A model generated the notes under the pieces. It worked only from the letters and a program-made list of their open reading frames with translations. It was not told the origin of the DNA and searched no databases. Of a DNA stretch of 64,000 bases, positions 50,966 to 62,960 are shown in pieces (within the stretch, counting starts at the first letter, position 1; every line of letters begins with the position of its first letter). Made by a program: the position numbers and the translations under genes. Source of the DNA: NORP233 sp050186825 (GTDB lineage Bacteria; Planctomycetota; J058); the NCBI GenBank assembly GCA_050186825.1, contig JBFWYD010000019.1, forward strand, positions 62,001 to 126,000. The letters run 5' to 3'.

Positions 50966-51793
50966 GTGACGCGCTCGAGCAGCGACGAACACGATCACGA
51001 GGGCCTTCCATCTCCCGGTCCGATCCTGGTCTCGGAGCCCGCGGACCCACGCCTCGACCCGCTGCGGGACCTGCGCGCGCTCGAGCGCGGCGGCGCGCGC
51101 TTCTTCGCCGAGAGCGAGCTCGTGGTCTCGCGCCTGCTCGAGGGGGGCTGGGAGGTCGAGGCCGTGCTCGCCACGCCGCCGCGGGCCGCCCGCCTGGCCC
51201 GCCTGGCGCCCCCGGGCTGCCCCGTCTACGCGGCGCCCCTGGCCTGCCTGCGCGAGGTCGTGGGCTACGACCTGCACCGGGGCTGCGCCGCGGTCGCGCC
51301 CCGCCCGGCGCTCACCGCGCTGCCCGCGCTGGCCGGCCGCGCCCGCGTCCGGGTGGCGGTCGCGGCGGGGCTCGCCGACCCGAGCAACGTGGGCGCGCTC
51401 CTGCGCAACGCCCGGGCCTTCGGGGTCGACCTGGTCCTGCTGGATGCCGCCGGCGCAGACCCCCTCGACCCGCGGGCCCTGCGCGCCGCCATGGGCAACA
51501 CCTTCGTCCTGCCCGTGGCCGTGCGCAGGGACCTCCCTGCCGCGCTGGCGGAGCTGCGGGCCGCGCTCCCCGAGCTGGCCGTGTGGGCGGCCACCCTCGG
51601 GGACGAGGCGCGCCCGCTCCCGGAGGTCTCGCCGCCCCCCCGGCTCGCGCTCCTGCTGGGCAACGAGGGCGCGGGCCTCCCCGCCCCGCTGCGCGCGGCC
51701 GCCGACCTCGAGGTCACGATCCCGGTCGCCCCCGGCTGCGACTCGCTCAACGTGGCCGCCGCCAGCGCCGTGCTCCTCTACGCGCTGAGTTGA
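50966..51793 (+). CDS. SpoU/TrmH-family RNA 2'-O-methyltransferase
   Basis: 275 aa, SPOUT fold. The three family motifs are intact: ADPSNVGALLRNARAFGVD (motif 1, Asn/Arg), ALLLGNEGAGL (motif 2) and IPVAPGCDSLNVAAASAVLL (motif 3). An N-terminal substrate-binding domain (about 1-110) precedes them, as in RlmB/TrmH-like enzymes that methylate 23S rRNA or tRNA ribose. GTG at 50966 with GGGGGTG upstream; the frame is open further up into repeat DNA. The gene is bracketed by two copies of the family-C hairpin element. Confidence 0.92.
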   Translation: MTRSSSDEHDHEGLPSPGPILVSEPADPRLDPLRDLRALERGGARFFAESELVVSRLLEGGWEVEAVLATPPRAARLARLAPPGCPVYAAPLACLREVVGYDLHRGCAAVAPRPALTALPALAGRARVRVAVAAGLADPSNVGALLRNARAFGVDLVLLDAAGADPLDPRALRAAMGNTFVLPVAVRRDLPAALAELRAALPELAVWAATLGDEARPLPEVSPPPRLALLLGNEGAGLPAPLRAAADLEVTIPVAPGCDSLNVAAASAVLLYALS

Positions 51794-51794
51794 G

Positions 51795-51945
51795 CTGAGT
51801 CGAGGAGGTCTGCGCCGCGGAGGCTGCGAGTGTGGGCGGGAGGGGGAATGACGGCGCAGACCTCCACGACTCAGCCTCATGGGAGCGGGGTTGGGCGATT
51901 GAGGACGGGGTTGGCCACGTTTCGAAGAATGAACGGCTGACGCCT
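51795..51945 (+). repeat. Family-C hairpin element, copy 2
   Basis: CTGAGTCGAGGAGGTCTGCG (51795 onward) pairs with GGCGCAGACCTCCACGACTC (51853 onward), 21 of 22 bp in the full stem. The same downstream blocks follow as in copy 1 (GAGGACGGGGTTGGCCACGT). It begins 2 nt after the methyltransferase stop. Confidence 0.8.
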
Positions 51946-52084
51946 AGGTCCGGGGCGCCAGCGCGGGGAAGCTGACGCCTTCGAGGGACCGCCTGGGCAA
52001 GTTCGCAGAACGGATGCGCTCGGCCAAGACAATGGCGAGCTGGGGGCGAGGCGAACGCCCCGGGCAGCAACTACCCTGGCGCCC

Positions 52085-53584
<1,500 letters not shown>

Positions 53585-53898
53585 CCCCGCCCGGTAACCG
53601 CGCTACCGCTCGTGCCTGCCAGATTGACCCCCGCGCCGGGGAATCGACCCTCGAAACGAGAAGGCGTGACAGGAAGTCCGGGGTCTCAACTTCTAGGGCG
53701 CGGCGGCCGAAGAGTGAATGGGGCGCGCGTGTCGCACGCCCGTGAACGGTGTCTTGCGAGCGGCGGAGAGCGTCAAGCGCGTTCGACGAAAGCGTACGGT
53801 CGCCTCGAGGATCTCACCCGCGGCGGGCGGCCTTAGGCGCGAAGAAGTCGGTGGTCCTGGGTTTGCGCTGGCTGTCGGCGGGGAAAGGAAGGGGTCGC
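53585..53898. other. Intergenic region, no gene seen
   Basis: 314 nt after the sigma54 activator gene. It contains a short CCCCGCGCCGGGG palindrome near 53630 but no convincing reading frame, promoter or repeat copy. Confidence 0.5.
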
Positions 53899-54081
53899 GT
53901 GAGCTTCGAGGTCAAGAACGCCCTGATCGACCTGAACCAGAAGACGCCGGAGTACCTCCTCCGGGAGATCTTCCACCACGGCAAGCTGGCCGTGCGCGAG
54001 CACGCGGAGAAGGAGCTCAAGGAGCTCGATCCGAAGCGCCGCACGGTCCGCAAGCTGCGCGAGATGCTCGAGCTGATCTGA
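53899..54081 (+). CDS. Small basic helical protein
   Basis: 60 aa. The GTG at 53899 follows GGAAGGGGT and leads VSFEVKNALIDLNQKTPEYL, then LREIFHHGKLAVREHAEKEL and a Lys/Arg-rich C-terminal helix. It is predicted as two or three amphipathic helices with no hydrophobic span. I do not recognise a family. The clear ribosome site, a terminator 30 nt after the stop and coding-like codon use support a real gene. Confidence 0.6.
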   Translation: MSFEVKNALIDLNQKTPEYLLREIFHHGKLAVREHAEKELKELDPKRRTVRKLREMLELI

Positions 54082-54110
54082 GCCGACCCCACTCCTCCTG
54101 GAGCATGACC

Positions 54111-54140
54111 GACCCGGCCCCCGGCCGGGTCGCTTCGTTT
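54111..54140 (+). terminator. Terminator of the small protein gene
   Basis: GACCCGGCC, a CCC loop and GGCCGGGTC form a perfect 9-bp stem, followed by GCTTCGTTT. Confidence 0.7.
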
Positions 54141-54196
54141 CCAGGCGACGCCCGGAGCCCAGCGGCCCGCAGCCCAGTGGCCAGGAACCCGGCGGC

Positions 54197-55567
54197 TCAG
54201 GCCTCGAGGGTGGCCAGGTATTCGGCCTGGGCCGCGTCGAGCTCGCCGAACAGGGCCGCCCGCTGCTGGCGGAGGTCGGCCAGGCGCTCGGGCCCCAGGC
54301 GTTGGCGCTGGCTGCGGGCGCGGGAGCGAGCCCAGCGGCTCTGGGCGCCCTCGAGCCACAGGAGCGCGATCACCCCGCACAGGGGCAGGGTGCCCACGTA
54401 GATCAGGGCCACGCTGAGCGGGTTCGCGAGCCCCCAGGCCCCGAAGGCCTGATGCAGCGGATGCGCGGCCAGCCAGTGGACGCCCGCGCCCTGGACCCCG
54501 TAGCACACCCCCAGCCCGAGCAGCCCGACCAGGAGCTTGGCCGAGGCGTTGTAGACCGGGTGCACCGGGATCAGCCGCAGGGCGGCCCGCGGGGCGTTGT
54601 AGAGGGGGAGGTGGTTCAGGGCCCCCCACAGCGCGGCGGGGGCGAAGGCCGCGAACAGGAGCTGGTCGCCGAGGCCGTCGTGGCGCTCCTGCTCGCGGAG
54701 GGCGGCGTCGGTGACCCCCGCCGCGGCCAGGCGCTCGCGGTAGGCGGCGAGCTGGCCGCGCACCCGCTCGACCCGGGCCGGGTCGGTGCGGGCGAAGTGG
54801 TTCACGGCCCGCGCGACCACCGGGGTCACAGCCAGCCGGCCGCCGGCGCGCTCGCGCGCGACGCTCCCGTAGAGGGCGTCGACCTCCGCCACCAGCGGGT
54901 CGTTGGCCTGGTCCTCGACGTGGACCACCTCCCGCAGCAGGGCCTCCGCCACGGCGTCGGTGAGCGCGCGCGCGGCCACGAACTCGTCCCCTTGCTCCTG
55001 GGCCAGGGCCTTGAAGGGCGCGACCAGGATGGGGGCGTGGTAGGTCACCCGCGCGCGGCTGCGAAAGGTCTCGGCGTCGTCGTAGACCAGCGACACGGGC
55101 ACCACCGAGACCTGGCCGGGCGCGCGGGCCTCGGCCCCGAGCGCGATGCGCGCCAGGCCGGTCTTGAGCCGCTGGAGGCGCGGCTCCTCCTGGCTGACCC
55201 CCTCGGGGAAGATCAGGATCGCCTGGCCGGACGCCACCGCCCCCTCGCTGGCGGCCAGCGCGTTCTGGTTCGCGGCCTGGGCCTCGGCGCTCATCCCGTC
55301 CTGCGGCCGGTTGATGGGGACCGCGCCGAGGAAGCGCAGGATCGCCCCGGCCAGGGGGTTGTCGAAGAGCGTGGCCTTGGCCAGGAAGCCCACCCGGCGG
55401 TCGAGGCCCACGGCGACCAGCAGCACGTCCATCAGCGTGTTGGGGTGGTTCGCCGCCAGGAGCAGCGGGCCCTGGGTGGGGACGCTGCTCAGGCCCTCGA
55501 CCTCGATGCTGCGGAAGAACACCCGCAGGGCGTGGCGCAGGATCGCGCGCAGCAGCCGATAGACCAT
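54197..55567 (-). CDS. PlsC-type 1-acylglycerol-phosphate acyltransferase-like membrane protein
   Basis: 456 aa. The acyltransferase motifs are present: NHPNTLMD (the H-x4-D catalytic pair), GAVPINR, IFPEGVSQ and VVPVSL. A long helical insertion (about 190-300) and two or three C-terminal membrane spans (LLVGLLGLGVCYGV, LIYVGTLPLCGVIALLW) make it larger than PlsC (about 240 aa), like the enlarged glycerol-phosphate acyltransferases of some Gram-negatives. It transfers acyl groups to lysophospholipid or a related acceptor. ATG at 55567, only 2 nt after the stop of the upstream kinase gene, so it is co-transcribed with it. Confidence 0.87.
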   Translation of the reverse strand: MVYRLLRAILRHALRVFFRSIEVEGLSSVPTQGPLLLAANHPNTLMDVLLVAVGLDRRVGFLAKATLFDNPLAGAILRFLGAVPINRPQDGMSAEAQAANQNALAASEGAVASGQAILIFPEGVSQEEPRLQRLKTGLARIALGAEARAPGQVSVVPVSLVYDDAETFRSRARVTYHAPILVAPFKALAQEQGDEFVAARALTDAVAEALLREVVHVEDQANDPLVAEVDALYGSVARERAGGRLAVTPVVARAVNHFARTDPARVERVRGQLAAYRERLAAAGVTDAALREQERHDGLGDQLLFAAFAPAALWGALNHLPLYNAPRAALRLIPVHPVYNASAKLLVGLLGLGVCYGVQGAGVHWLAAHPLHQAFGAWGLANPLSVALIYVGTLPLCGVIALLWLEGAQSRWARSRARSQRQRLGPERLADLRQQRAALFGELDAAQAEYLATLEA

Positions 55568-55569
55568 GC

Positions 55570-58409
55570 CTAGTGCTCCTCCAGCTCGACGGCCCTCAAC
55601 GCATCGAGGAGCGGCCGAGGGTCCTGTCCGCGCTCGTAGACGCTAAGCCGCTCGGCGGCGGCGCGCAGCCCCCCCAGGGGGAGCGCCTCGAGCGCCGCGC
55701 GCGCGAGGGCGCGGGCCCGGTCCAGGTCGCCCTCGGCCCCGCGGCGCAGGTAGCAGCTGGCGCGCAGCAGCGTCCAGCGCGGGCGCCGCGCCTCCTCGGT
55801 GTCGTGGGTCCGCGCCAGCTCCAGGGTCCGGTCGACCTCCTCCAGCGCCTCGGGTCGCTCCAGGAAGGTCCCCCAGGCCAGCCGCGCCGCGCGTCGGAGC
55901 GCGCTCCGGTCCTCCTCGCGGACGGCGCGCTCCGCCAGGGCGCGCAGGGCGTCCTGCGCCGCGGGGAGCCGGCCGAGGGCGATCAGGAGTCGGGCCCGGT
56001 CGAGCTGCAGCCCAGGCTCCGCGCGGATGGCCAGCGAGGCCTCGAGGCTCGCGAGCGCGGGCTCGTAGGCGCCGAGCATGCTCTGGGCCTTCGCCTGCGC
56101 CGCCAGGGCCCAGGCGCGCTCAGCGCCGCCGATCAGCCCCTCCTCCTCGATCAGCGCCAGGGCGCGGGCTGCCTCGGCGCGCCGCGCCTCGGGGTCGCGC
56201 GTCGCCGTGTGCGAGACCAGCGTCCGGACCTCGAAGACCGCGGCCTGGCGCCGCGGGACGCCGCGGGACTCCGCGCGCAGGCGCCGCGCCAGGGGCAGGA
56301 AGGGCGCCGAGGCGCCCGTCACGTTGTGCAGGGGCGCCGTCACCCCGAGGAGCAGCGAGAGGAGGTCCGGGTCGCTGGGCGCCGCCTCCGCCAGCCCGTA
56401 GACCAGCGCGCCGAGGTCGTCGAGCACGGGGGCGCCCTCGAGCCCGACCGAGCCCGACACGAAGGTCAGGTCCCGGACGAGCAAGGTGACGAGCTGGTGG
56501 CGCTGGCAGAGGGCGCCCAGCTCCCTGGCGTGGCGCGGGTCGAGCAGGGCGGCCAGGCGCAGGAGCTCGACGCCGCGCCGCCCCGGGGGGAGGAGCTCTG
56601 CGAGCGTCCTGCGCAGGAAGCAGCGCGAGGTCGAACGCGACAGCGCGTCGAGGTCCCGACGCGCGCGCGCGCGGCACTCTGCGGCGAGCTGCACCCAGGG
56701 CCGCTCCTCGAGCGCGGCGCCCCAGGCGCAGAGCCGCGCGCGCGCGCGCTCCTGGCGGGTCGGATCGAGCGCGGGCGAGTCGGGCGAACGGGAGGCCAGC
56801 GCCTCCCACAGCGCCGGGAGCTCGCCGCGCTCCGCGTGGGCGCGCACCAGGGCCAGGACCCAGCCCGAGGGCAGGGGGGCGCGCGCCGCCGTCGCCTCGC
56901 GCAGGCCGGGCAGCGCCGCGCCCGCGTCCGCGGGGCCGGCGCGCGCCAGTCGCGCCAGCCGCAGGCCGAGGCGCACCCGCCGGACGCAGGGGTCGTCGCC
57001 AGCGACGTCCGGGCCGAGCCCCTCCGCCGCCTCGAGCAGCGGCGCCCGCGCCGCCGCGGGGTCCTCGACCTCGACCAGGAACAGGCGCGCCGCGGCCCCG
57101 CGCCACCAGCGACGCAGCGCCGGGGCCTGGTACTTCGCCAGCAGCCTCTCGGCGCGGAGGAGGAGCCCCCGGCCGCCGGGACGGGCGGCCGTGCCCGCGA
57201 GGCCGGCCGCGAGCAGCCGCTGCTCGGTGCTCTCGCCCGGGAGGCGGTCCGCGCCCGAGTCGGCCAGCGGACCCGCCAGGGCCGCGGCCTCGGCGCGGCG
57301 CCCCTCGGCCAGGAGCGCCAGCGCCTCGAGGTCCCGCAGCCGCGGGGCGAGCTCCGAGACCCCGAGCACCTCGCTGCGCAGCGCGGCGACCTCGGCTGCC
57401 GCGGGCAGCCCCTGGAGCTCCTGCGGCTCGAGCTGGAGCCAGGCGCCGGCGCGCTCCTGGGCGCGCTCGAGGCGGGCCGCGGCCTGAGAGCGCAGGTGCG
57501 CCACGACCAGCGCCGCCGCGAGCACGAGCAGCAGGCCGGCGCCCCACAAGGCGCGCGCCAACGATCGCTTCGGCGGCGGCGGCGGCTCGCCCGTGAGCGG
57601 GTCGCCCGCGAGGAAGCGCGCGAGGTCGTCCGCGAGCGCCGCGGCGCTCGGGTAGCGGTCCTCGGGGCGCTTGGCCAGGCAGCTCAGGCACACCTGGTCG
57701 AGGGCGTCTGGGACCCCGGCCGCGTGGGCGCTGGGGGGCTCGGGCGCCTCGAGCAGCACGGCGCGCAAGGTCTCGATCAGGCTCCCGCCGCGGAAGGGCG
57801 GGCGCGCGCGCCCAGCCCGTAGACGTCGGTGGCCGCCGACACGGCGCGTCCGTCGGCCTGCTCGGGCGACAGGTAGCCGGGCGTGCCCAGGACGGCGCCT
57901 GAGCGCGTCAGGGACTCCGCCGACTCGCGCAGCTCCTTCGCCAGGCCGAAGTCGGTCAGGCGCGGGGCGCCATCCGGGCCGAGGATCACGTTCGCGGGCT
58001 TGAGGTCGCGGTGCACGACCCCGTGCTCGTGGGCGTGCGCCACCGCGAGGGCGACCTGCTGCGCGAGCCGGGCCGCCTCGGCGGCGGGCAGCGGCCCGCG
58101 CTCCTCGAGCACCCGGTCGAGCGAGCGCCCCTCCACCAGCTCCATGGCCAGCCAAGGCGCCCCGCTCGTGACCCCGTGGGCGTGAACCGCGACCAGGTTG
58201 GGGTGGCGCAGCGCGCCCGCGGCCCGCGCCTCGCGCGCGAAGCGCTCGGCGGCCGCGTCGTCGCGCCGCAGCGGGTCGAGCTCGAGCACCTTGAGCGCCA
58301 CGTCGCGCCCAGCCGCCGGGTCGTGGGCCCGATACACGGCGCCCATCCCGCCCCGCCCGAGCAACTCGCGCAGCTCGAAGGGCCCGAGCCGCCGCGGCAG
58401 CCCGCTCAC
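55570..58409 (-). pseudogene. Ser/Thr kinase-TPR gene with a frameshift in the kinase domain
   Basis: The N-terminal part (GTG 58409) reads a good kinase start: LGRGGMGAVYRA, ALKVLEL, HRDLKPANVILG, DFGLAKEL, LSPEQADG and TDVYGLGA. There the frame ends in RARPSAAGA and a stop near 57777. In the -1 frame the kinase continues with RPPFRGGSLIETLRAVLLEA, then a membrane span (LWGAGLLLVLAAALVVAHL) and about 700 residues of TPR-type sequence to 55570. About eight residues normally found between GLGA and RPPF (VLYELLTG-like) are missing, equal to a deletion of about 22 nt in a GCGCGC run. The gene is therefore broken, unless the deletion is an assembly error. The intact version would be about 940 aa. 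Confidence 0.8.
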
Positions 58410-58543
58410 GCCGATCCCGTCCCGTGCGCGCTCATGGGCCCCGCGAGGCTATCACTTCGCGAGCGCGGCCCCTTCGGGGCGGGTCCGGAGGGGTGCCCCC
58501 GACGACATTTGCCCTCCCGCTCCGCGTATGAGCGACCCGTGGG

Positions 58544-58549
58544 TAGACT
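58544..58549 (+). promoter_or_regulatory. Candidate -10 box (TAGACT) before the gene at 58560
   Basis: TAGACT ends 10 nt before the ATG. No good -35 at 17 nt. It is one of several TAGRCT-type boxes at start codons in this window. Confidence 0.3.
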
Positions 58550-58559
58550 CCTCGCCTCC

Positions 58560-59626
58560 ATGAGCGCTCCCCCCCCGGCCGACGCCCCCTGGGCCGACCG
58601 CGGCTGGTACCTGGCGATCGAGTACGGCGTGCTGGCGCGCGACCGCTTCCTCAAGCGGCTGCCCCATCTCAGGGCCCAGGGCCGCTTCAAGGAGCTGCTC
58701 GAGCCCGGCGGGAAGATCCTCTATCGCAACCTGTTCCGGGCCAGCCAGGTCAAGGAGGCCTGGGAGACGCTGACGGCGCTCCAGCCCTGGAAGGACCAGC
58801 TCACCTGCTACCTGCGCGGCGAGGAGGTCTCGCTGCGCGACGTGCAGGAGGTGCTCTGGTGCGCGGGCTTCCTCCAGACCGAGGGGCCCTGCCGCGGCGG
58901 GAGCGGCGACGGCAAGAAGACGCGCTGGGCCGGCTGCCCCGGGGCGCGCGTGCGCCTCAGCCCCGGCGAGTGGGAGCTCGGCGCGCGCGACCCGCTGGTG
59001 GAGGAGCGCCACGCCTGGACCTTCGCCCGGGTCGACGCCGAGGGCACCCTCGTGCTCGACCGCGCGGCGATCGCCTCCTTCGTGCGCGGGCGCGGGCGCG
59101 GCTCGCAGTGCCCGGCCTCGCCGGCCGCCGCCCCCGAGGCCCTGGCCGCGGCCTTCGCCGACGTCTCGGTGCGCGCGCTCGGCTGGCCGCTCGTGGCCGA
59201 GCTCGACGAGCCGCTGCGCGCGCGCCTCGGCGAGGCGCTGACCGCCGAGCAGGCCTTCGTGCTGCGCAAGGGCGAGGCCGTCGAGGAGCACGCCCAGCTC
59301 GAGCTGCGCTGGCGCAAGGCCGGCGCCTGGCTCGCCGACCTGGCCGGCGACGGCAAGTCCAAGCTGGGGACCGGGCTGGTCCTCGCGCCCGCGATCGAGG
59401 AGCTCCTGGCCGAGGGGATCCGCCTGCGCGGCGTGCGCGTGGGCGAGGCCTACACCCGCCGCGAGGGCGGCCACTACGAGCTGGAGCAGCGCTTCGTGAT
59501 CCAGAGCCGCGTGCACCTCGGCCCGGCGGACCGCCCCGCGGCCTTCCAGGGCTATCGCCTCGAGACCTTCCCGCGCCCGACCCCGCAGTACGACGCCTGG
59601 GTCGAGCGCGTGGCGGAGGCCCTCCG

Positions 59627-59630
<4 letters not shown>
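58560..59630 (+). CDS. Unknown protein, coupled partner of the Ycf46-like ATPase
   Basis: 356 aa, soluble. The N-terminal 130 residues are helical with APWADRGWYLAIEYGVLARD and FRASQVKEAWETLTALQPW. The C-terminal part is mixed alpha/beta (LRGVRVGEAYTRREGGHYEL, HLGPADRPAAFQGYRLETFP). The segment EGPCRGGSGDGKKTRWAGCP is a small Cys/Gly-rich insertion. I do not recognise a family. Its TGA overlaps the ATG of the AAA gene (ATGA), so the two are translated together and probably act together. The ATG at 58560 was chosen because the upstream frame crosses the divergent kinase gene. Confidence 0.8.
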
Positions 59631-61207
<1,577 letters not shown>

Positions 61208-61298
61208 GCCGGGCTGGCGCGCGGCCGGAGCGCGTGCCATACCTGCATGCTTCGAGCGGGCACACTTCGAGCGGGCCGCCCGCGCCCAGGGGGAGATC

Positions 61299-61787
61299 AT
61301 GAGCCAGTCCACCGCCAAGAACCTCGTGAGCGGGATCGTGAGCGTCGTGCTCATCGCCTTCGTCGCCTACAACAACTACGACTCGGGCAAGCACGTCAAG
61401 GCCTTCAACGCCTACATCGCGGCGGTCAAGCCGCAGCTCGTGGCCCAGGACCAGATCCTCGCAGAAGTCCAGCAGACCAAGGATGCCGACTGCGCGGCCA
61501 AGGTCGATGACTGGATCAAGCGCTCGGACGCCATCACCGCCGCGTTCGAGGCTCAAGCCCTCGGCGAGCCCGACGTAGCCGCCATGAACCAAGACCTGGT
61601 CTCCCGCTCGACGCTCTTGAGCGAGGGCCTGCGCATGCTGAAGGAGGTGGCCGAGGGCGGATTCAAGGACGAGGCCAAGGGCAAGGCCATCGCGGACAAG
61701 CGCCAGCAGGCGGACCAGAAGCTCAACGACTTCGTGGCCAAGCGCGACGCCTACTTCAAGAAGCACGACATGAAGCTGAAGAAGTAG
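61299..61787 (+). CDS. Membrane-anchored coiled-coil protein
   Basis: 162 aa. ATG at 61299 with GGGGAGA upstream. One N-terminal membrane helix (NLVSGIVSVVLIAFVAYNNY) with no cleavage motif is followed by a charged helical region to the end (ALGEPDVAAMNQDLVSRSTL, Lys-rich KHDMKLKK tail) and one Cys (DADCAAK). It probably forms a periplasmic coiled coil. I recognise no family. A TTCGAGCGGGC direct repeat lies in the 90 nt before it. The next gene starts 13 nt after it. Confidence 0.78.
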   Translation: MSQSTAKNLVSGIVSVVLIAFVAYNNYDSGKHVKAFNAYIAAVKPQLVAQDQILAEVQQTKDADCAAKVDDWIKRSDAITAAFEAQALGEPDVAAMNQDLVSRSTLLSEGLRMLKEVAEGGFKDEAKGKAIADKRQQADQKLNDFVAKRDAYFKKHDMKLKK

Positions 61788-61800
61788 AAGTAGGGCCCCG

Positions 61801-62730
61801 GTGCGCGCGGCCCTCGTCAGCCTGCTCCTGCTCTGCGCCGTCGCGCCGGCCTGGGCCGACGAGACCCCGGCGGAGCGGCTGAAGCGCAAGCTGGCCGAGC
61901 CCTGGCTGGCGCGCGGCGGCTGGCTGGTCGACTACGAGCTCGCCCGGGCCCGCGCGCTGGTCACCGGGCTGCCGGTCCTCGTCTACTTCACCACCGCGCG
62001 CTACCCCTCGCCCGCCTGCGACAGCGTCGAGCGCGGGCTGCTCGCCCGGCCGGAGTTCGCGGCGCTGGCGCGCGGGGCGATCCTCTACTGCCACATCGCC
62101 GGCGCCCCGACCCGCTTCCCCGAGCTGCTCGAGGAGCTCGGCGGCCGGAGCGAGCCGCACCTGGCCCTGATCGAGCCCGACGGGAGCCCGCTCGGGGTCC
62201 CGCACGAGCCCTCGCTCGCCGCGCTGCGCGAGACGCTGGGGCGCGCGCGCCGCTTCCGGCTGCTGCGCGCGCAGGAGGAGCGCTCGCCCGCCGAGGAGGT
62301 CGAGCAGCTCCTGCTCGAGATCGACTTCGAGCGGCTGAGCGTCGAGGGGGCGCGGCGCCGAGCCGCGCGCCTCGAGCCGACCCCGGCCCAGCGCGGCTCG
62401 ATCGAGCAGGCGATCGAGGCCCTCAACCGACGCCAGACCGACCGCGAGGTGCAGGAGCTCGAGGAGCACAACCGGGGGCGCGCGGACCTGCTCGGGCGCC
62501 TCGGACCCCGCCTGTGGGAGCTGTGGCGCGAGGGGCGCCGCCCCGGGGACCCGGCCGCGGCGCGGCTGTTCTGGTCGAACCTGATGCTGTGGGGGATCGC
62601 GCAGCGGCGCCGGCGGGTGGCCGAGGTCGGGCTCCTGGGCTACGAGCTCCACTTCTGGGACGAGCCCGGGCACCGCGAGTCCCTGCGCGCCCAGCGCGCC
62701 CAGGTCGAGGCCCTGCCGCCTGGCTCCTGA
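61801..62730 (+). CDS. Secreted thioredoxin-fold-like protein without CXXC
   Basis: 309 aa. GTG at 61801 opens a signal peptide (VRAALVSLLLLCAVAPAWA). Residues 50-150 look like a thioredoxin fold: LPVLVYFTTARYPSPACDSV sits where the active site belongs, but the CXXC is reduced to one Cys (SPACDS). HLALIEPDGSPLG corresponds to the later strand. The remaining residues are Arg/Glu-rich helices (LEEHNRGRADLLGRLGPRLW). It may bind rather than reduce its partner. It is co-transcribed with the coiled-coil protein upstream. Confidence 0.7.
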   Translation: MRAALVSLLLLCAVAPAWADETPAERLKRKLAEPWLARGGWLVDYELARARALVTGLPVLVYFTTARYPSPACDSVERGLLARPEFAALARGAILYCHIAGAPTRFPELLEELGGRSEPHLALIEPDGSPLGVPHEPSLAALRETLGRARRFRLLRAQEERSPAEEVEQLLLEIDFERLSVEGARRRAARLEPTPAQRGSIEQAIEALNRRQTDREVQELEEHNRGRADLLGRLGPRLWELWREGRRPGDPAAARLFWSNLMLWGIAQRRRRVAEVGLLGYELHFWDEPGHRESLRAQRAQVEALPPGS

Positions 62731-62784
62731 GGGGTCATCTCCGACCCACGATTTCTCTGGCGTGCCACCCCTGGGGTTGCCAAG

Positions 62785-62902
62785 CTAAGCGCCCGTCCCA
62801 AGGATGGGCGTGCCTCCCATTTGGGTCCCGGCCGCTCGTCTCGTGAGACGGAAGTCGAACGCAGGAGCTGCATAAAGCTAGAGGCCAAGGCCTCTTCCTT
62901 TT
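62785..62902 (+). promoter_or_regulatory. Structured leader with consecutive hairpins
   Basis: CGCCCGTCC/GGATGGGCG (62790-62810, 9 bp, CAA loop), CCCA..TGGG (about 62816-62825) and CGTCTCGTGAGACG (62837-62850, CGTG tetraloop) are followed by the terminator-like hairpin at 62880-62902. No riboswitch consensus could be matched. It precedes the gene at 62961 and could control it by attenuation, or be the 3' end of the upstream operon. Confidence 0.4.
62880..62902 (+). terminator. Intrinsic terminator
   Basis: AGAGGC, a CAAG loop and GCCTCT (62880-62895) are followed by TCCTTTT. It is the clearest Rho-independent terminator in the window, with a real U-rich tail, 60 nt before the next start. Confidence 0.7.
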
Positions 62903-62960
62903 CGCCTCGCTGGTACGTCCCCTGCTCAGCCGGACCCTGCGAGAAATAGGGAGTGTCTCC

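Noticed and set aside
62785..62902. c-di-GMP-I or similar riboswitch
   Set aside because: The conserved GEMM core and loop sequences are not present in recognisable order; only generic hairpins are seen.
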